Positions 18,082 to 27,269 of a DNA stretch of 64,000 nucleotides are shown in pieces. This DNA is from Methylobacillus caricis (GTDB lineage: Bacteria > Pseudomonadota > Gammaproteobacteria > Burkholderiales > Methylophilaceae): contig NZ_JAJAVD010000004.1 of assembly GCF_020532705.1 (NCBI RefSeq), forward strand, positions 434,001 through 498,000. Direction: 5' to 3'. Numbering within the stretch: the stretch's first letter is position 1; every line of letters starts with the position of its first letter. The notes under the pieces are model-generated. The model did not search any database. It was given only the letters and a program-made list of their open reading frames with translations, and was not told the origin of the DNA. The translations under genes were made by a program, and so were the position numbers.

Positions 18082-19094
18082 GTGGGAGGCTTCCATAGGA
18101 TGTTGCGTATTACCACTGTGGTTTCAAACACCCGGTAACGGTATTGCTGCCAATCTGCCAGATTGGCCACATTGCTGAATGGGCCGCCCACCCATGTGGG
18201 TAAGTCAGTGGTGACGTTATCTGTTTCCTTCTTGCTACTGCGGCTCACTAGCCCAACACGAATGGCGATGACTTTCTCCCATTCATCCCAACTGATTACA
18301 CCATTGCCATCCAGGTCTGGCGATGCGCGATACTCGTCCACGGTGTTTTCCGTATCGCCATCCAGGTTCAATCCATAATCGGCCTGCAAATCGACGATGC
18401 CATCTGCAATCAACTCCGTCTCACCCGTAATCTCGGAGAGCACCTGGAGCCCGCCATCCACAATCGAATAACGGTTGCTGACCGGATTCCGTCCCATGTT
18501 GTAGATTTGTGCACCACTGCTATATATCTGGCTACCGCGATAACGTGCTGTGGCAGCATGGGTAATATTATTTTGATAAGGAGTGCCAGGGGTCGCAGTA
18601 ATCTGTGTCAAGTCACATTCCTGGCCGGGTGCCGCAACGACAAGGACATCATTCACGGTAAAACCAAATCGGTTGGAAACGACATAATCCGCATCGGCGC
18701 TTGCCATGGTCTGCATCAATGCAGATGGGCTGGTGACCATACTGGCATTGCTGTAGGTCAGCTGGATCACATCAGGGGCAGTATCCAGTCCTTGTGTAAT
18801 GACTGCAGGGGTGAACAGAAAACGAACATCCCGTCCCGTAGTGCTATCAATACCCACCACCTGACAGCCCAGATTCTGCGACACATTCATGCCATACCCG
18901 GATTGACGAATGTCGCGCTCAATTGCCAATAAGGCCAACGCACCGTTTTGTTGCGCATCACCGCCTGTGCTGGTGGTCCGGTTGCTACTCTGGGTAATCG
19001 ACAAGACCTGTGCGATCACCAACAGGCCAAGCAGGCCTATAGTCATCCCGACCATGACTTCAACCAAGCTAAAACCCTTATCGTGTCTCTTCAT
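18078..19094 (-). CDS. pilW: Minor pilin PilW
   Basis: Minor pilin with a class III prepilin leader: KRHDKG is cut before FSLVEVMVGMTIGLLGLLVIAQV. The product has about 338 residues, typical of PilW. It includes the conserved IERDIRQSGYGMN segment after the N-terminal helix and a large C-terminal domain containing DLDGNGVISWDEW, which resembles a calcium-binding loop. The ATG at 19094 is preferred. An in-frame TTG at 19106 overlaps the pilV stop (TTGA) and would add four residues. It forms part of the minor-pilin operon that primes pilus assembly with PilY1. Confidence 0.9.
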   Translation of the reverse strand: MKRHDKGFSLVEVMVGMTIGLLGLLVIAQVLSITQSSNRTTSTGGDAQQNGALALLAIERDIRQSGYGMNVSQNLGCQVVGIDSTTGRDVRFLFTPAVITQGLDTAPDVIQLTYSNASMVTSPSALMQTMASADADYVVSNRFGFTVNDVLVVAAPGQECDLTQITATPGTPYQNNITHAATARYRGSQIYSSGAQIYNMGRNPVSNRYSIVDGGLQVLSEITGETELIADGIVDLQADYGLNLDGDTENTVDEYRASPDLDGNGVISWDEWEKVIAIRVGLVSRSSKKETDNVTTDLPTWVGGPFSNVANLADWQQYRYRVFETTVVIRNILWKPPT

Positions 19095-19102
19095 ATCTGT
19101 AC

Positions 19103-19567
19103 TCAAGGCGTAGGATTGCTATTGATATACGCAATAGTGGTATAACTATGCGGCTCTGTTTCTGCCGGGCTTTGCCAGAATACAGTCACGGTCGCTGTGA
19201 ATCCGGCTGTGGCATCACCATCGATTATCACTGTAGGCGCCTTGTTTTCAGCCCCCGGCAGGCGAGTTTTCACATCGGCCAGCCACAAGGCCAAGTCAGA
19301 TGAGCTCCCCCCAGGCAAGCCGTAATTGGCAATTCCGGAAGGTCCTGCCGTCCAGATATTCGCCACCAGGCGGTTGGCAAGGTAACTTGCCTCAAGTCGA
19401 TATTGGGAATCCGATACTGTTTTCATGGCGGAAGCCTGCAAACCAACAATGGCAAGGATACCCATGGAGAAAATCAGGATTGCGATCAATCCTTCAAGCA
19501 GGATAGAGCCTTGCTGTTTTGGCAATATGAATGGTGACTTGACTGGCGTTTCTGCCTTTACGCACAT
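19103..19567 (-). CDS. pilV: Minor pilin PilV
   Basis: Minor pilin of the type IV pilus priming complex. The prepilin leader ends KQQG, followed by SILLEGLIAILIFSMGILAIVGLQ with the conserved Glu5. The 154 residues include SQYRLEASYLANRLVANIW, matching the PilV pattern, and an AltV-like short C-terminal domain. It overlaps the end of the upstream fimT by 10 bp and reaches to 9 bp before the chosen pilW start, so translation is probably coupled. Confidence 0.88.
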   Translation of the reverse strand: MCVKAETPVKSPFILPKQQGSILLEGLIAILIFSMGILAIVGLQASAMKTVSDSQYRLEASYLANRLVANIWTAGPSGIANYGLPGGSSSDLALWLADVKTRLPGAENKAPTVIIDGDATAGFTATVTVFWQSPAETEPHSYTTIAYINSNPTP

Positions 19568-20115
19568 ACCCTAGGGTCTCCGACTGTTGTCACGTTAGGG
19601 TCGCAAAAATGCACACTGCCGCCCCGGATCAGGATACGCATGTTTCGAGTGTCAGCAGCATCGATACCGGCTGAATCAATATCCACTTGCCGCAATACAT
19701 TGCTACCATCGTTATTGAAAGTGACACGTCCCAAACCATTGAACGTCACTTTGTTGGCCGCAGCGGGCAAAACCTCTATCGTCACAGCTGCCGCCCCTTC
19801 AACCGAAGGTTTTTCCTGTATCACCTCGGGGCAATCATCAACACCATCCGAGTCGCTGTCGGCTACCACCACCTGGCAACCAATCGACCAAGATGGCCCA
19901 ACCCCTAATGTAAAAATCACATTGGCATTACGGCGTATAGCTTCTGCCCGGGCAAGTTGCAATCCACTATTCAAGCCCTCTGCTGCGGACCGGATCTGGA
20001 AATTGACCAGCATGCTGCGAAAACTAGGAACGGCAACGGCCAGCAGAATAGCCACGATCGTCATCGTGATCACCAGCTCTACCAGCGTAAATCCTTTTTG
20101 GGAGAACTCTGTCAT
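19558..20115 (-). CDS. fimT: GspH/FimT-type minor pseudopilin
   Basis: Minor pilin of the GspH/FimT/FimU family. The leader MTEFSQKG is followed by FTLVELVITMTIVAILLAVAVPSFRSML, with Glu5 present. LARAEAIRRNANVIF is the typical second helix. The roughly 185 residues end in the GspH-like C-terminal domain (MRILIRGGSVHFCDP). The ATG at 20115 overlaps the stop of the upstream pilin by one base (TAATG). FimT in some bacteria binds DNA during natural transformation. Whether this copy is FimT or FimU cannot be decided from sequence alone. Confidence 0.85.
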   Translation of the reverse strand: MTEFSQKGFTLVELVITMTIVAILLAVAVPSFRSMLVNFQIRSAAEGLNSGLQLARAEAIRRNANVIFTLGVGPSWSIGCQVVVADSDSDGVDDCPEVIQEKPSVEGAAAVTIEVLPAAANKVTFNGLGRVTFNNDGSNVLRQVDIDSAGIDAADTRNMRILIRGGSVHFCDPNVTTVGDPRVCA

Positions 20116-20540
20116 TAACAACTACCACCAGGTTTTGTAATCCAGCAATTTGCAGGCACCGTTGAGTCAGGAAACCCTGTGGTGCGGCGTGCATTGTCCT
20201 GATTGATGGTGAAGCTATATCCACTCACTCCTTCGGTAGCCACGCCTGTCGCAGTAATAAGGAAAGTCTGGTTACCATTGGGATTGCTGCATGCATAGGT
20301 GAAATACCGCACAGCAGGGCTGGCTGGCATTGCCACCTGGCTACAGTCATAGAGACGCCGGTCCTGATAGCTGCGCTCCATGCGGTTTCTGATATCCGAC
20401 AATTGTGAGATTGCCTCTGCAACCTTGGCACGCGCCACATATTTTGAATAGGAAGGCACTGCAATGGATGCAAGGATTGCGATGATAGCCACCACAATCA
20501 TGAGCTCGATCAACGTAAATCCCTTATTGCTGGATTGCAT
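20115..20540 (-). CDS. pilE: Type IV pilin-like protein PilE
   Basis: Prepilin of the PilE minor-pilin type. The leader MQSSNKG precedes [28 protein letters not shown]. The C-terminal domain has a cysteine pair (near residues 62 and 141) that could form the D-loop disulphide, and the segment [21 protein letters not shown] found in PilE-like minor pilins. The ATG at 20540 has an AGGGG ribosome site 7 bp upstream. It heads the operon pilE-fimT-pilV-pilW-pilX-pilY1; in Pseudomonas pilE is the last gene of the equivalent cluster. Confidence 0.87.
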   Translation of the reverse strand: MQSSNKGFTLIELMIVVAIIAILASIAVPSYSKYVARAKVAEAISQLSDIRNRMERSYQDRRLYDCSQVAMPASPAVRYFTYACSNPNGNQTFLITATGVATEGVSGYSFTINQDNARRTTGFPDSTVPANCWITKPGGSC

Positions 20541-20690
20541 ATCTTTCCCCTTTTGCACTCATATATCATCCTCAAAAAATAGCACGATATCCACTCTCAG
20601 CCGATATTCGGCAATACGGTGCAGATAAGCGGTCTATTTCAGAGGACTCCCGCCTTTATGCTAAAATAAAATCTTTGAATTAATTACATA

Positions 20691-20807
20691 ATGCGCACAA
20701 TCCTGTTCATATTGATTGCTAGCTTAATGCTTGTTGCATGCGGTACAAAAGGAGATTTATATATCCCCGAGAAAGAGTACCCGCAAAACAGCACTCCGCA
20801 AAAATAA
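20691..20807 (+). CDS. lptM: Small LptM/YifL-type lipoprotein
   Basis: A 38-codon ORF beginning MRTILFILIASLMLVACG has a signal peptide and a perfect lipobox (LVAC, Cys17). It continues GTKGDLYIPEKEYPQN, matching the conserved core of LptM/YifL (CGxKGDLYxP). LptM helps LptD fold in the outer membrane. The position directly upstream of lysA is the conserved context of this family, which supports the call despite the small size. The stop lies 16 bp before the proposed lysA start. Confidence 0.85.
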   Translation: MRTILFILIASLMLVACGTKGDLYIPEKEYPQNSTPQK

Positions 20808-20823
20808 CTTCCTGAGCCAGACC

Positions 20824-22071
20824 TTGACTTCATTCAGCCTCAAAAACGGCACACTTCACACCGAAAATGTCCCATTCACCAATATTGCAGCAGAGTTTGG
20901 TACGCCCTGTTATGTGTATTCCAGGCAAGCTCTGGAATCTGCATTCACGCGTTTCCAGGCAGGGTTCTCTGACACAGACCACCTTGTATGCTTCGCAGTG
21001 AAATCGAACCCAAGCCTGGCAGTACTCAACCTGTTTGCCCGCCTGGGTGCAGGCTTTGATATTGTTTCTGGCGGTGAACTCGCCCGTGTGCTTGCAGCAG
21101 GCGGCGACCCAGCCAAGGTGGTTTTCTCCGGTGTTGGTAAAACTGAGGTCGAGATGGAGGCAGCCCTGAAAGCCGGCATCTATTGTTTTAACGTCGAATC
21201 AGCCAGTGAACTTGAGCGATTGAATGCCGTTGCTGGCCGTTTGGGCAAGACAGCGCCAATTTCCTTGCGCGTGAACCCCAACGTGGATGCAAAGACCCAT
21301 CCTTATATTTCCACTGGCCTCAAGAACAACAAGTTCGGCGTGGCATATGAAGATGCGTTCAGCTTATATCAACGTGCATCAGGATTACCCAACATTGCAA
21401 TACATGGTGTTGATTGCCACATCGGCTCCCAGCTGACCGAGCTTTCCCCATTCCTGGATGCATTTGATCGCGTGTTGGCGCTGGTTGATCAGCTTGAAAC
21501 AGCCGGCATCCATATACAGCACATTGATGTCGGTGGTGGCATCGGCATCTGCTATGCAGATGAAACTCCTCCTGAATTTTCCGCCTATGCCCAAGCAATG
21601 CTGAAAAAACTGGGTGACCGTCAAGTCAAGCTAGTGTTTGAACCTGGCCGTGCCTTGGTTGGAAATGCTGGCGCATTACTCACCAAGGTCGAGTATCTCA
21701 AGCATACGGAATCCAAGAATTTTGCCATTGTGGATGCGGCCATGAACGACCTCATGCGTCCGGCGCTCTACGATGCATATCATGAGATTGCAGCAGTGAC
21801 TCCTGCCACAGAAGATGCCGATACGGTGTACGAGATTGTCGGCCCGGTCTGTGAAAGCGGCGACTTCCTCGGTCATGACCGCAAATTTGCACTGAAGCAA
21901 GGTGACCTGCTTGCCATTCTCTCGGCCGGCGCCTATGGCATGAGCATGAGTTCCAATTACAACACCCGCCCAAGAGCTGCAGAAGTCATGGTGGATGGCG
22001 ACAAAGTACACCTGATCCGCCAGCGCGAAACGATAGAGCAGTTATTCGCCCTGGAAAAGATTCTGGGCTAA
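20824..22071 (+). CDS. lysA: Diaminopimelate decarboxylase
   Basis: PLP enzyme for the last step of lysine synthesis (meso-DAP to L-Lys). The TTG at 20824 gives 415 residues, the family's usual length; no ATG occurs near the domain start, and a CTG at 20812 is the main alternative. The PLP lysine lies in VCFAVKSNPSLAVLN. Other conserved segments are GFDIVSGGELARVLAAG, HIDVGGGIGI, FEPGRALVGNAG, and GPVCESGDFLG with the active-site Cys. The reading frame stays open upstream through lptM, but that part is the lptM gene in another frame. Confidence 0.95.
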   Translation: MTSFSLKNGTLHTENVPFTNIAAEFGTPCYVYSRQALESAFTRFQAGFSDTDHLVCFAVKSNPSLAVLNLFARLGAGFDIVSGGELARVLAAGGDPAKVVFSGVGKTEVEMEAALKAGIYCFNVESASELERLNAVAGRLGKTAPISLRVNPNVDAKTHPYISTGLKNNKFGVAYEDAFSLYQRASGLPNIAIHGVDCHIGSQLTELSPFLDAFDRVLALVDQLETAGIHIQHIDVGGGIGICYADETPPEFSAYAQAMLKKLGDRQVKLVFEPGRALVGNAGALLTKVEYLKHTESKNFAIVDAAMNDLMRPALYDAYHEIAAVTPATEDADTVYEIVGPVCESGDFLGHDRKFALKQGDLLAILSAGAYGMSMSSNYNTRPRAAEVMVDGDKVHLIRQRETIEQLFALEKILG

Positions 22072-22110
22072 ACTGGCGTTCAATAAGATATAGATGAAGA
22101 GGAGATTGAA

Positions 22111-22299
22111 ATGCGCTTGATACTTGCTATTTTCCTGCCCTGGTTGCAGTTTTTCACCATAGGCCGCCCAATTGCCGGCATCATTTGCCTTATCCTGCAA
22201 ATTACAGTGATCGGCTGGATTCCAGCAGCAATCTGGTCTGTATACGCATTGAGTGAATACAAGACAGACCAGAAAATCCAGAGAGCGATGCAGAAGTAG
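22111..22299 (+). CDS. Pmp3/YqaE-like small membrane protein
   Basis: A 62-residue protein with two hydrophobic helices (LILAIFLPWLQFFTIGRPI and IAGIICLILQITVIGWIPA) and a charged C-terminal tail. The pattern resembles the Pmp3/YqaE family, with the typical end IPAAIWSVYALSEYK. Pmp3 proteins affect membrane potential and salt tolerance in yeast and plants; the bacterial role is unclear. The ATG has an AAGAGGAG ribosome site. A terminator follows directly. Confidence 0.75.
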   Translation: MRLILAIFLPWLQFFTIGRPIAGIICLILQITVIGWIPAAIWSVYALSEYKTDQKIQRAMQK

Positions 22300-22307
22300 A
22301 GTCCAAT

Positions 22308-22334
22308 AAAAAACCAGCGATTGCTGGTTTTTTT
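22308..22334. terminator. Bidirectional terminator after the Pmp3-like gene
   Basis: AAAAAACCAGC-GATT-GCTGGTTTTTTT lies between the convergent Pmp3-like gene (plus) and the ABC transporter gene (minus). Both strands carry a T run after the stem. Confidence 0.9.
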
Positions 22335-22348
22335 AATTCTATGTTTCA

Positions 22349-24079
22349 CTAAGCTGAACGCAATAGTTTTTCCTTAGGGCCATCTGCCACAATCTTTCCA
22401 CCATCCATCGCCACAATACGCTGCACTGCGGACATCATGGCCGCACTGTGACTAATCATGATGAGGTTTCCCTTACCCACCAGCTGCGGTAAACGTATGG
22501 CAAGTGACTGCTCACCTTCTGGATCCAGCCCCAGGCTGGGCTCATCCAGTAAAAGAATGGAACTCTGCTGGGCAAAAGCACGTGCCAATGCCACTTTCTG
22601 CCGTTGCCCACCTGAAAGATTACTTCCCCGATCAGCAATCGCCATGGTCAAGGTCAACCTTCCCTGACGCAACTCTTCATCAAGTCCAGATGCCCACAGC
22701 GCCTGTTCCATGCGTTCGCTTTGCGGTTTCACGCCGGCCAGAAGCAGATTGGCTTCCAGCGTACCCGCAAACAGCACCGGGTCTTGCGGTTTGTAGGCCA
22801 TCCATTTTGCCCGGTCTGCAGGTGAAATAGCATGCAACTCGTAGCCATCAATCAACACTTCACCTTCATCCATAATACTCAAGCCGGCAATGGCTTTCAG
22901 GAGTGTAGTCTTGCCAGCGCCAGGGCGACCCAACAGGCCGATTTTCTCACCCGCCACTATATTCAAGGTGACATTTTCAAGGGCAGCAGGACGATCTGGA
23001 TATCGCTTGGTCAGGCGCAGCAAGGTAATATCCCCCTTGGCTTGCGGCTTGCTGACCGCAAATGAGGCATGCGGTGCCGATTGCTCCACCTCATCACTTA
23101 CACCTTGTGCCTGTTTGCCGCTTTCTAGCAGAGCATCCATGCGCTTGGCAGAGCGGGTAAAGTCTTCCCATTTCCCCAGCACGAGGTACAAGGATGTCAC
23201 CAACATCATGGCGCGGGCGGCAAGCAGTGAGCAGGCAATCAACCCACCCACCGACAATGTTCGCGCCTCAATCAGGTATGCGCCCAATGCCAGTACAGAT
23301 ACCGTGGTGAATGTCATCATGCCGGCAGACAATGTGTTGCTGTGGCTGGCTGAAAGGCGGCGTGCAGACTCCAACTCACTTACTGTTTCAGACTGCGTAC
23401 GCCAACCTTGCAATAATCCCGTCACGCCCGGCACCGTGCGCACAATCTCCATGCCTTGCAGCACTTCGCCGATATATGCCATGCGCTGCGTGGATTTATG
23501 TTCTGTCTCGCGATTAAGCCTGAGCGTCTGTAGCTGAAGCAGATAACCTATTCCAGCATAAAGCAGGGTCAACACCCCGACCAGAATCATCACGGGCCAG
23601 GCGATAAAACCGATCACCAGCATATAAAGCAGGTAAAACGGCAAATCAGCTATGGCGAGTAAATAGGTGGAGGAAACAAAATTGAGCGCATTGGTCAGGT
23701 CGCGGTAATGCGCCAGAAAAGTAGCGACGCCGCCCGACGGCATGTCGCGGTCCGCGAGCAGCTTGTGCCATAGCCCCTCATCCGTCTTGCGCGCCATGTC
23801 CGCTGCCACCCGCTCCACTGTCCAATTGCGGGTCACGCGCATGCCCACGTCCAAGGCGATGAAGATCAGCATGCCGATCACCAGCGCCCATAACGTCTCG
23901 AATACGCCATTGCTGACAATCTTGTCGTACACCAGCATGGAGAACAGCGGCAGCAGGATCTGGCCGCTGTTGATCAATAGGCTGGAGAGTCCGACTTCAA
24001 GCCAATGTCGACTTAATAAGCTTTTCAGGCTGGAGAAAGCAACAGAAGATTTTTGCGTACTGTTTTCCAAATTAAGCAA
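22349..24079 (-). CDS. Type I secretion ABC transporter (permease/ATPase)
   Basis: Inner-membrane ABC exporter that energises type I secretion of the adjacent RTX protein. The 576 residues contain a membrane domain of about six helices (residues 30-310) without an N-terminal C39 peptidase. The ATPase domain has Walker A GRPGAGKTTLLK, signature LSGGQRQKVALAR, Walker B ILLLDEPSLGLDPEG and an H-loop ISHSA. The start is uncertain: a TTG at 24079 overlaps the RTX stop by 8 bp, and a TTG at 24070 is an alternative. It is the last gene of the operon running from 32670 to 22349. It resembles LapB/PrtD-type exporters. Confidence 0.9.
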   Translation of the reverse strand: MLNLENSTQKSSVAFSSLKSLLSRHWLEVGLSSLLINSGQILLPLFSMLVYDKIVSNGVFETLWALVIGMLIFIALDVGMRVTRNWTVERVAADMARKTDEGLWHKLLADRDMPSGGVATFLAHYRDLTNALNFVSSTYLLAIADLPFYLLYMLVIGFIAWPVMILVGVLTLLYAGIGYLLQLQTLRLNRETEHKSTQRMAYIGEVLQGMEIVRTVPGVTGLLQGWRTQSETVSELESARRLSASHSNTLSAGMMTFTTVSVLALGAYLIEARTLSVGGLIACSLLAARAMMLVTSLYLVLGKWEDFTRSAKRMDALLESGKQAQGVSDEVEQSAPHASFAVSKPQAKGDITLLRLTKRYPDRPAALENVTLNIVAGEKIGLLGRPGAGKTTLLKAIAGLSIMDEGEVLIDGYELHAISPADRAKWMAYKPQDPVLFAGTLEANLLLAGVKPQSERMEQALWASGLDEELRQGRLTLTMAIADRGSNLSGGQRQKVALARAFAQQSSILLLDEPSLGLDPEGEQSLAIRLPQLVGKGNLIMISHSAAMMSAVQRIVAMDGGKIVADGPKEKLLRSA

Positions 24080-27000
24080 CTACCCAGTGAACAGTTGCTG
24101 TTTGTGCTTGGTTTGCAGAATCGGTGTAACTTAATGTGTATGTTGTTGTAGTTTCGCCATTATTAGAGCTGGTGGATGGTGTGCCGATCAGATTTCCTAC
24201 AATGAATATCGAGTCGCTAATATTCGCTTTGATCGTTAACTCGTTAGTTCCACCAGTAATTTTCTCTATAGATAATGCATCAATTGAGAAGGCTGTCGAG
24301 ATAGGAGTGTCTTCACGTACATTAATCACATCAATATTGGTGACTTCTGCTCTTCCATCTCCAGAGCCTGTTCTAAAGGTTGAGAAGTTGAATGGATCGG
24401 TAGTGAGTCCTTTTAGGATTAAGGTATCCTTACTGCCAGCCTCTTGACCACCATCTATTAGAGTGAAGCGATTTGAATAAGTACTACCCCCGCCTTGTAT
24501 TTCATCTACCGAGGCTGTAATGATGTCATTGCCATTCCCGCCATAAACGATGTCGTTACCGCCTTGTCCAGTGCCGGTGACGATGATCGTATCATTGCCT
24601 GCATCGCCACGAATTGTATTGTTCTCGGTACTGCCATAGATAACATCATTTCCTTGTGTGCCAATGACATTCTGAATATGCAGGAGCGTATCACCACTAG
24701 CACTATTGTGTAGTGGGTTATCAGCGCCTGTAATCGTTGCTTTACCAGCAGATAAATCAATCGTACCAATGTTCCCGGTGCCAGCTACATTGGCATAAGA
24801 AACCCAGTTATTGGTGCCTGAGCCACCATCCAGTATATCGTTACCGCCGCCGCCAATTAGAGTATCGCTCCCATCGCCGCCAATAATATGGTTGCTCTTT
24901 GAGTTGCCAGCTAATAGATCGTTTCCCTTACCGCCGGTGAGGTTTTGGATGCCATTCATGTATTCATCAATCGCAACATTTCCAGTGTTTGTGATGATGG
25001 CTTTTTCATCAGGGGTGTTAGCCCCTGAGTTTACATACCCCCATCCTGTGCCGTCGTCCTTGAGATAAGCATATACATGCTGGGTATTACTCATGGTTTC
25101 ATAACTGGCAGTATTTTTTTCTGTGGTCAGAGCACCTGATATATCGCCACCATACAATTTGTTATTTCCGTTGCCACCAATCAGGGTGTCATTACCGCCT
25201 CCGCCAATCAATGTATCGTTACCCGATCCACCATTTAGTTTGTCGGCCAGGTCTCCACCTGTAATTTCGTTGTTGCCATTATTGCCTGTTAAGGTGTTTG
25301 AAGCAGCTTTTGATCCGATAATGTGAGTGAACTGACTCAATGTATCTTCTTGAGATGAGCCTACTTGGCCTTTTCCTGTAGCTAGGTTAACAGTGACTGT
25401 ACCAGTGGTTGTTGCATGTTCGTAGCTGATGGTATTTGTTCCAGTACCACCAATCAGCGTGTCTCCAACAGTGCCTGTATTGGCAATGCCCTCAATCGTA
25501 TCGTTGCCTGCGCCGCCTTCGATGCGATTTGCATTTTGATCACCGATCAGCAGATCGTCTCCTCCTGAACCAATAATATTTTCTATGTTAGCAAGTGTGT
25601 CTTTTAGATTGTTATTGGTTAAATCGCGGGTCTCTTCATTGCGCAGGTCAACATAAACGGAGTGGCTGGTTGCATATTCCACCGTGTCGGTGCCGGTTCC
25701 GCCATCAATCGTATTGCTACCATCGCGGCTGATGATTCGGTCGTTGCCCGAACCGCCATTCAGGATATTGTCACCGCCACCGCTGTCGATGGTGTCATTG
25801 CCGGCACCGCCATTGATGGTGTCATTCCCGGCGCCACCTGTAATCTTGTCGTTGCCTGCTCCGGCATTGACGAGGTTGTTGCCATTGCCTGTCTCTATGT
25901 CATAGCCAATGCCGTTGGCGGGCAATACCAGCCAGGATTTTCCATCCACGCTCACGTTGAAGTCGTCTGGACTGGTAGCATCCTTATAGCGGAAGTAAAA
26001 GTTTTCTGAAAACTTGAGTCCAACGGATTGAATGTCGCCTAACACTTCAGCACGTAGTACAAAGTCCTTTATATCAACTGGTGTGCCATCTGGAGTTAAG
26101 TCGTACACAATCTCGATATCCCAGCCACTAGCACCTTGCAAGGCAGAAGCTGGGATAGTCCATGTATCTGTCCCCGAAGCTAGTGATTGCCCATTAAGCA
26201 ACAGATCGAATCCAGCAGGCTTATCCCCGGTTAATGTAATCGTGATTTCATCAACATTATCGATGCCATTGGTATTCAGAAAGAAAGTTTTATTCCATTG
26301 TGTTTCTGTAGCAAAGTTGCCGTTCAGGTCAATGACATCATCGCCTGCTCCGCCTTGAATAGTTTGCCGAATTGCTTGATTAGCAGGAGTAGCTGCATTG
26401 TCTAGAGCCGTTTTTTGCTGGTCTTGGTCAAGGCCAGTCAGGTCAGGGCGGGAGCCTATAGGGTTGCTCTCGGTTCCATTGACGCCTGCTAAACTTGCCC
26501 CAGTTTTGAATTCTGAGTTCACAAACAGTCTCCCACTCAGCACAGGTAAACCATTGTATTCGGGGTTTAGAGGGGGCAGAGCAGACTCACCTTGTTCGAC
26601 CCTATTGCCCAATCGGTAGACTGGCGGCGACTCCACCCTCGGCGGAATAATCGCGTCCATCATCTCACCGCTGTTGTTACCGCGACCGTTAATGCTGCCG
26701 CGCTGCACTTGCGAAGACACAGGCAAGGTAGGCGCTTGAGGCAATGGCGCGGCTGGGGCTGTCGGCGCAGCTGTATTATTGTTCATCGCCATGAACAGGG
26801 AGCTGTAATCAATTTCGTCCGGTTGCAGCTCGGTAAGGCGGGTGTCGATATTTTCACTGATGATGCGCAGATTGCCGGCATCCGCAGCGTCGACGGTGCC
26901 CACCTGCTTGAAGAGATCAGTGAGGTTTGTATTGAAGCTGTCCCCAAACTGCACTTTAGGAGCATCAGGCTCGAGTGCATCTAAAGCACCATTGGGGATG

Positions 27001-27197
27001 ATGATAAAAGTACCGTCGGCAAAACCCAGCACCAGATCAACGTCGGCCACATCCACTGACTTCAGTGCGCCATGGCTTTCCGTCAGGCGGATGATGCCAT
27101 CTGCATCTGCATTGACGCGCGTGACGTTGGTCACGTGGTTCTGCTTGGCACTTGGTCCGTTACGTTGCTCGGTCACTGCTGGTTGTGTAATTGCCAT
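24072..27197 (-). CDS. RTX repeat protein, type I secretion substrate
   Basis: Large extracellular calcium-binding protein of about 1041 residues with no Sec signal. The N-terminal 110 residues (LTESHGALKSVDVADVDLVL, then FADGTFIIIPNGALDAL) look like the N-terminal domain of BapA/LapA-type adhesins. After a Pro/Ala-rich linker come blocks of GGxGNDxI nonapeptides, the densest near residues 435-502 and others near 545-572, 632-676, 766-792 and 852-889. The extreme C-terminus is the expected secretion signal. I chose the ATG at 27197 because AAGGAG lies 9 bp upstream. No enzymatic domain was recognised, so it is more likely an adhesin, matrix or S-layer-like protein than a toxin. Repeat-region DNA is AT-richer than the 5' end. 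Confidence 0.85.
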   Translation of the reverse strand: MAITQPAVTEQRNGPSAKQNHVTNVTRVNADADGIIRLTESHGALKSVDVADVDLVLGFADGTFIIIPNGALDALEPDAPKVQFGDSFNTNLTDLFKQVGTVDAADAGNLRIISENIDTRLTELQPDEIDYSSLFMAMNNNTAAPTAPAAPLPQAPTLPVSSQVQRGSINGRGNNSGEMMDAIIPPRVESPPVYRLGNRVEQGESALPPLNPEYNGLPVLSGRLFVNSEFKTGASLAGVNGTESNPIGSRPDLTGLDQDQQKTALDNAATPANQAIRQTIQGGAGDDVIDLNGNFATETQWNKTFFLNTNGIDNVDEITITLTGDKPAGFDLLLNGQSLASGTDTWTIPASALQGASGWDIEIVYDLTPDGTPVDIKDFVLRAEVLGDIQSVGLKFSENFYFRYKDATSPDDFNVSVDGKSWLVLPANGIGYDIETGNGNNLVNAGAGNDKITGGAGNDTINGGAGNDTIDSGGGDNILNGGSGNDRIISRDGSNTIDGGTGTDTVEYATSHSVYVDLRNEETRDLTNNNLKDTLANIENIIGSGGDDLLIGDQNANRIEGGAGNDTIEGIANTGTVGDTLIGGTGTNTISYEHATTTGTVTVNLATGKGQVGSSQEDTLSQFTHIIGSKAASNTLTGNNGNNEITGGDLADKLNGGSGNDTLIGGGGNDTLIGGNGNNKLYGGDISGALTTEKNTASYETMSNTQHVYAYLKDDGTGWGYVNSGANTPDEKAIITNTGNVAIDEYMNGIQNLTGGKGNDLLAGNSKSNHIIGGDGSDTLIGGGGNDILDGGSGTNNWVSYANVAGTGNIGTIDLSAGKATITGADNPLHNSASGDTLLHIQNVIGTQGNDVIYGSTENNTIRGDAGNDTIIVTGTGQGGNDIVYGGNGNDIITASVDEIQGGGSTYSNRFTLIDGGQEAGSKDTLILKGLTTDPFNFSTFRTGSGDGRAEVTNIDVINVREDTPISTAFSIDALSIEKITGGTNELTIKANISDSIFIVGNLIGTPSTSSNNGETTTTYTLSYTDSANQAQTATVHWVVA

Positions 27198-27269
27198 GAT
27201 CTGGTACTCCTTGCTATCGTTTTCCGCCAACCTTGGCTGGCGGCATTTACATCATTGTGGCTATATCGC

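Noticed and set aside
20610-20625. Sigma-54-like sequence on the minus strand before pilE
   Set aside because: CTGCACCGTATTGCC has the -24 and -12 elements one base too close and lacks the GG pair.
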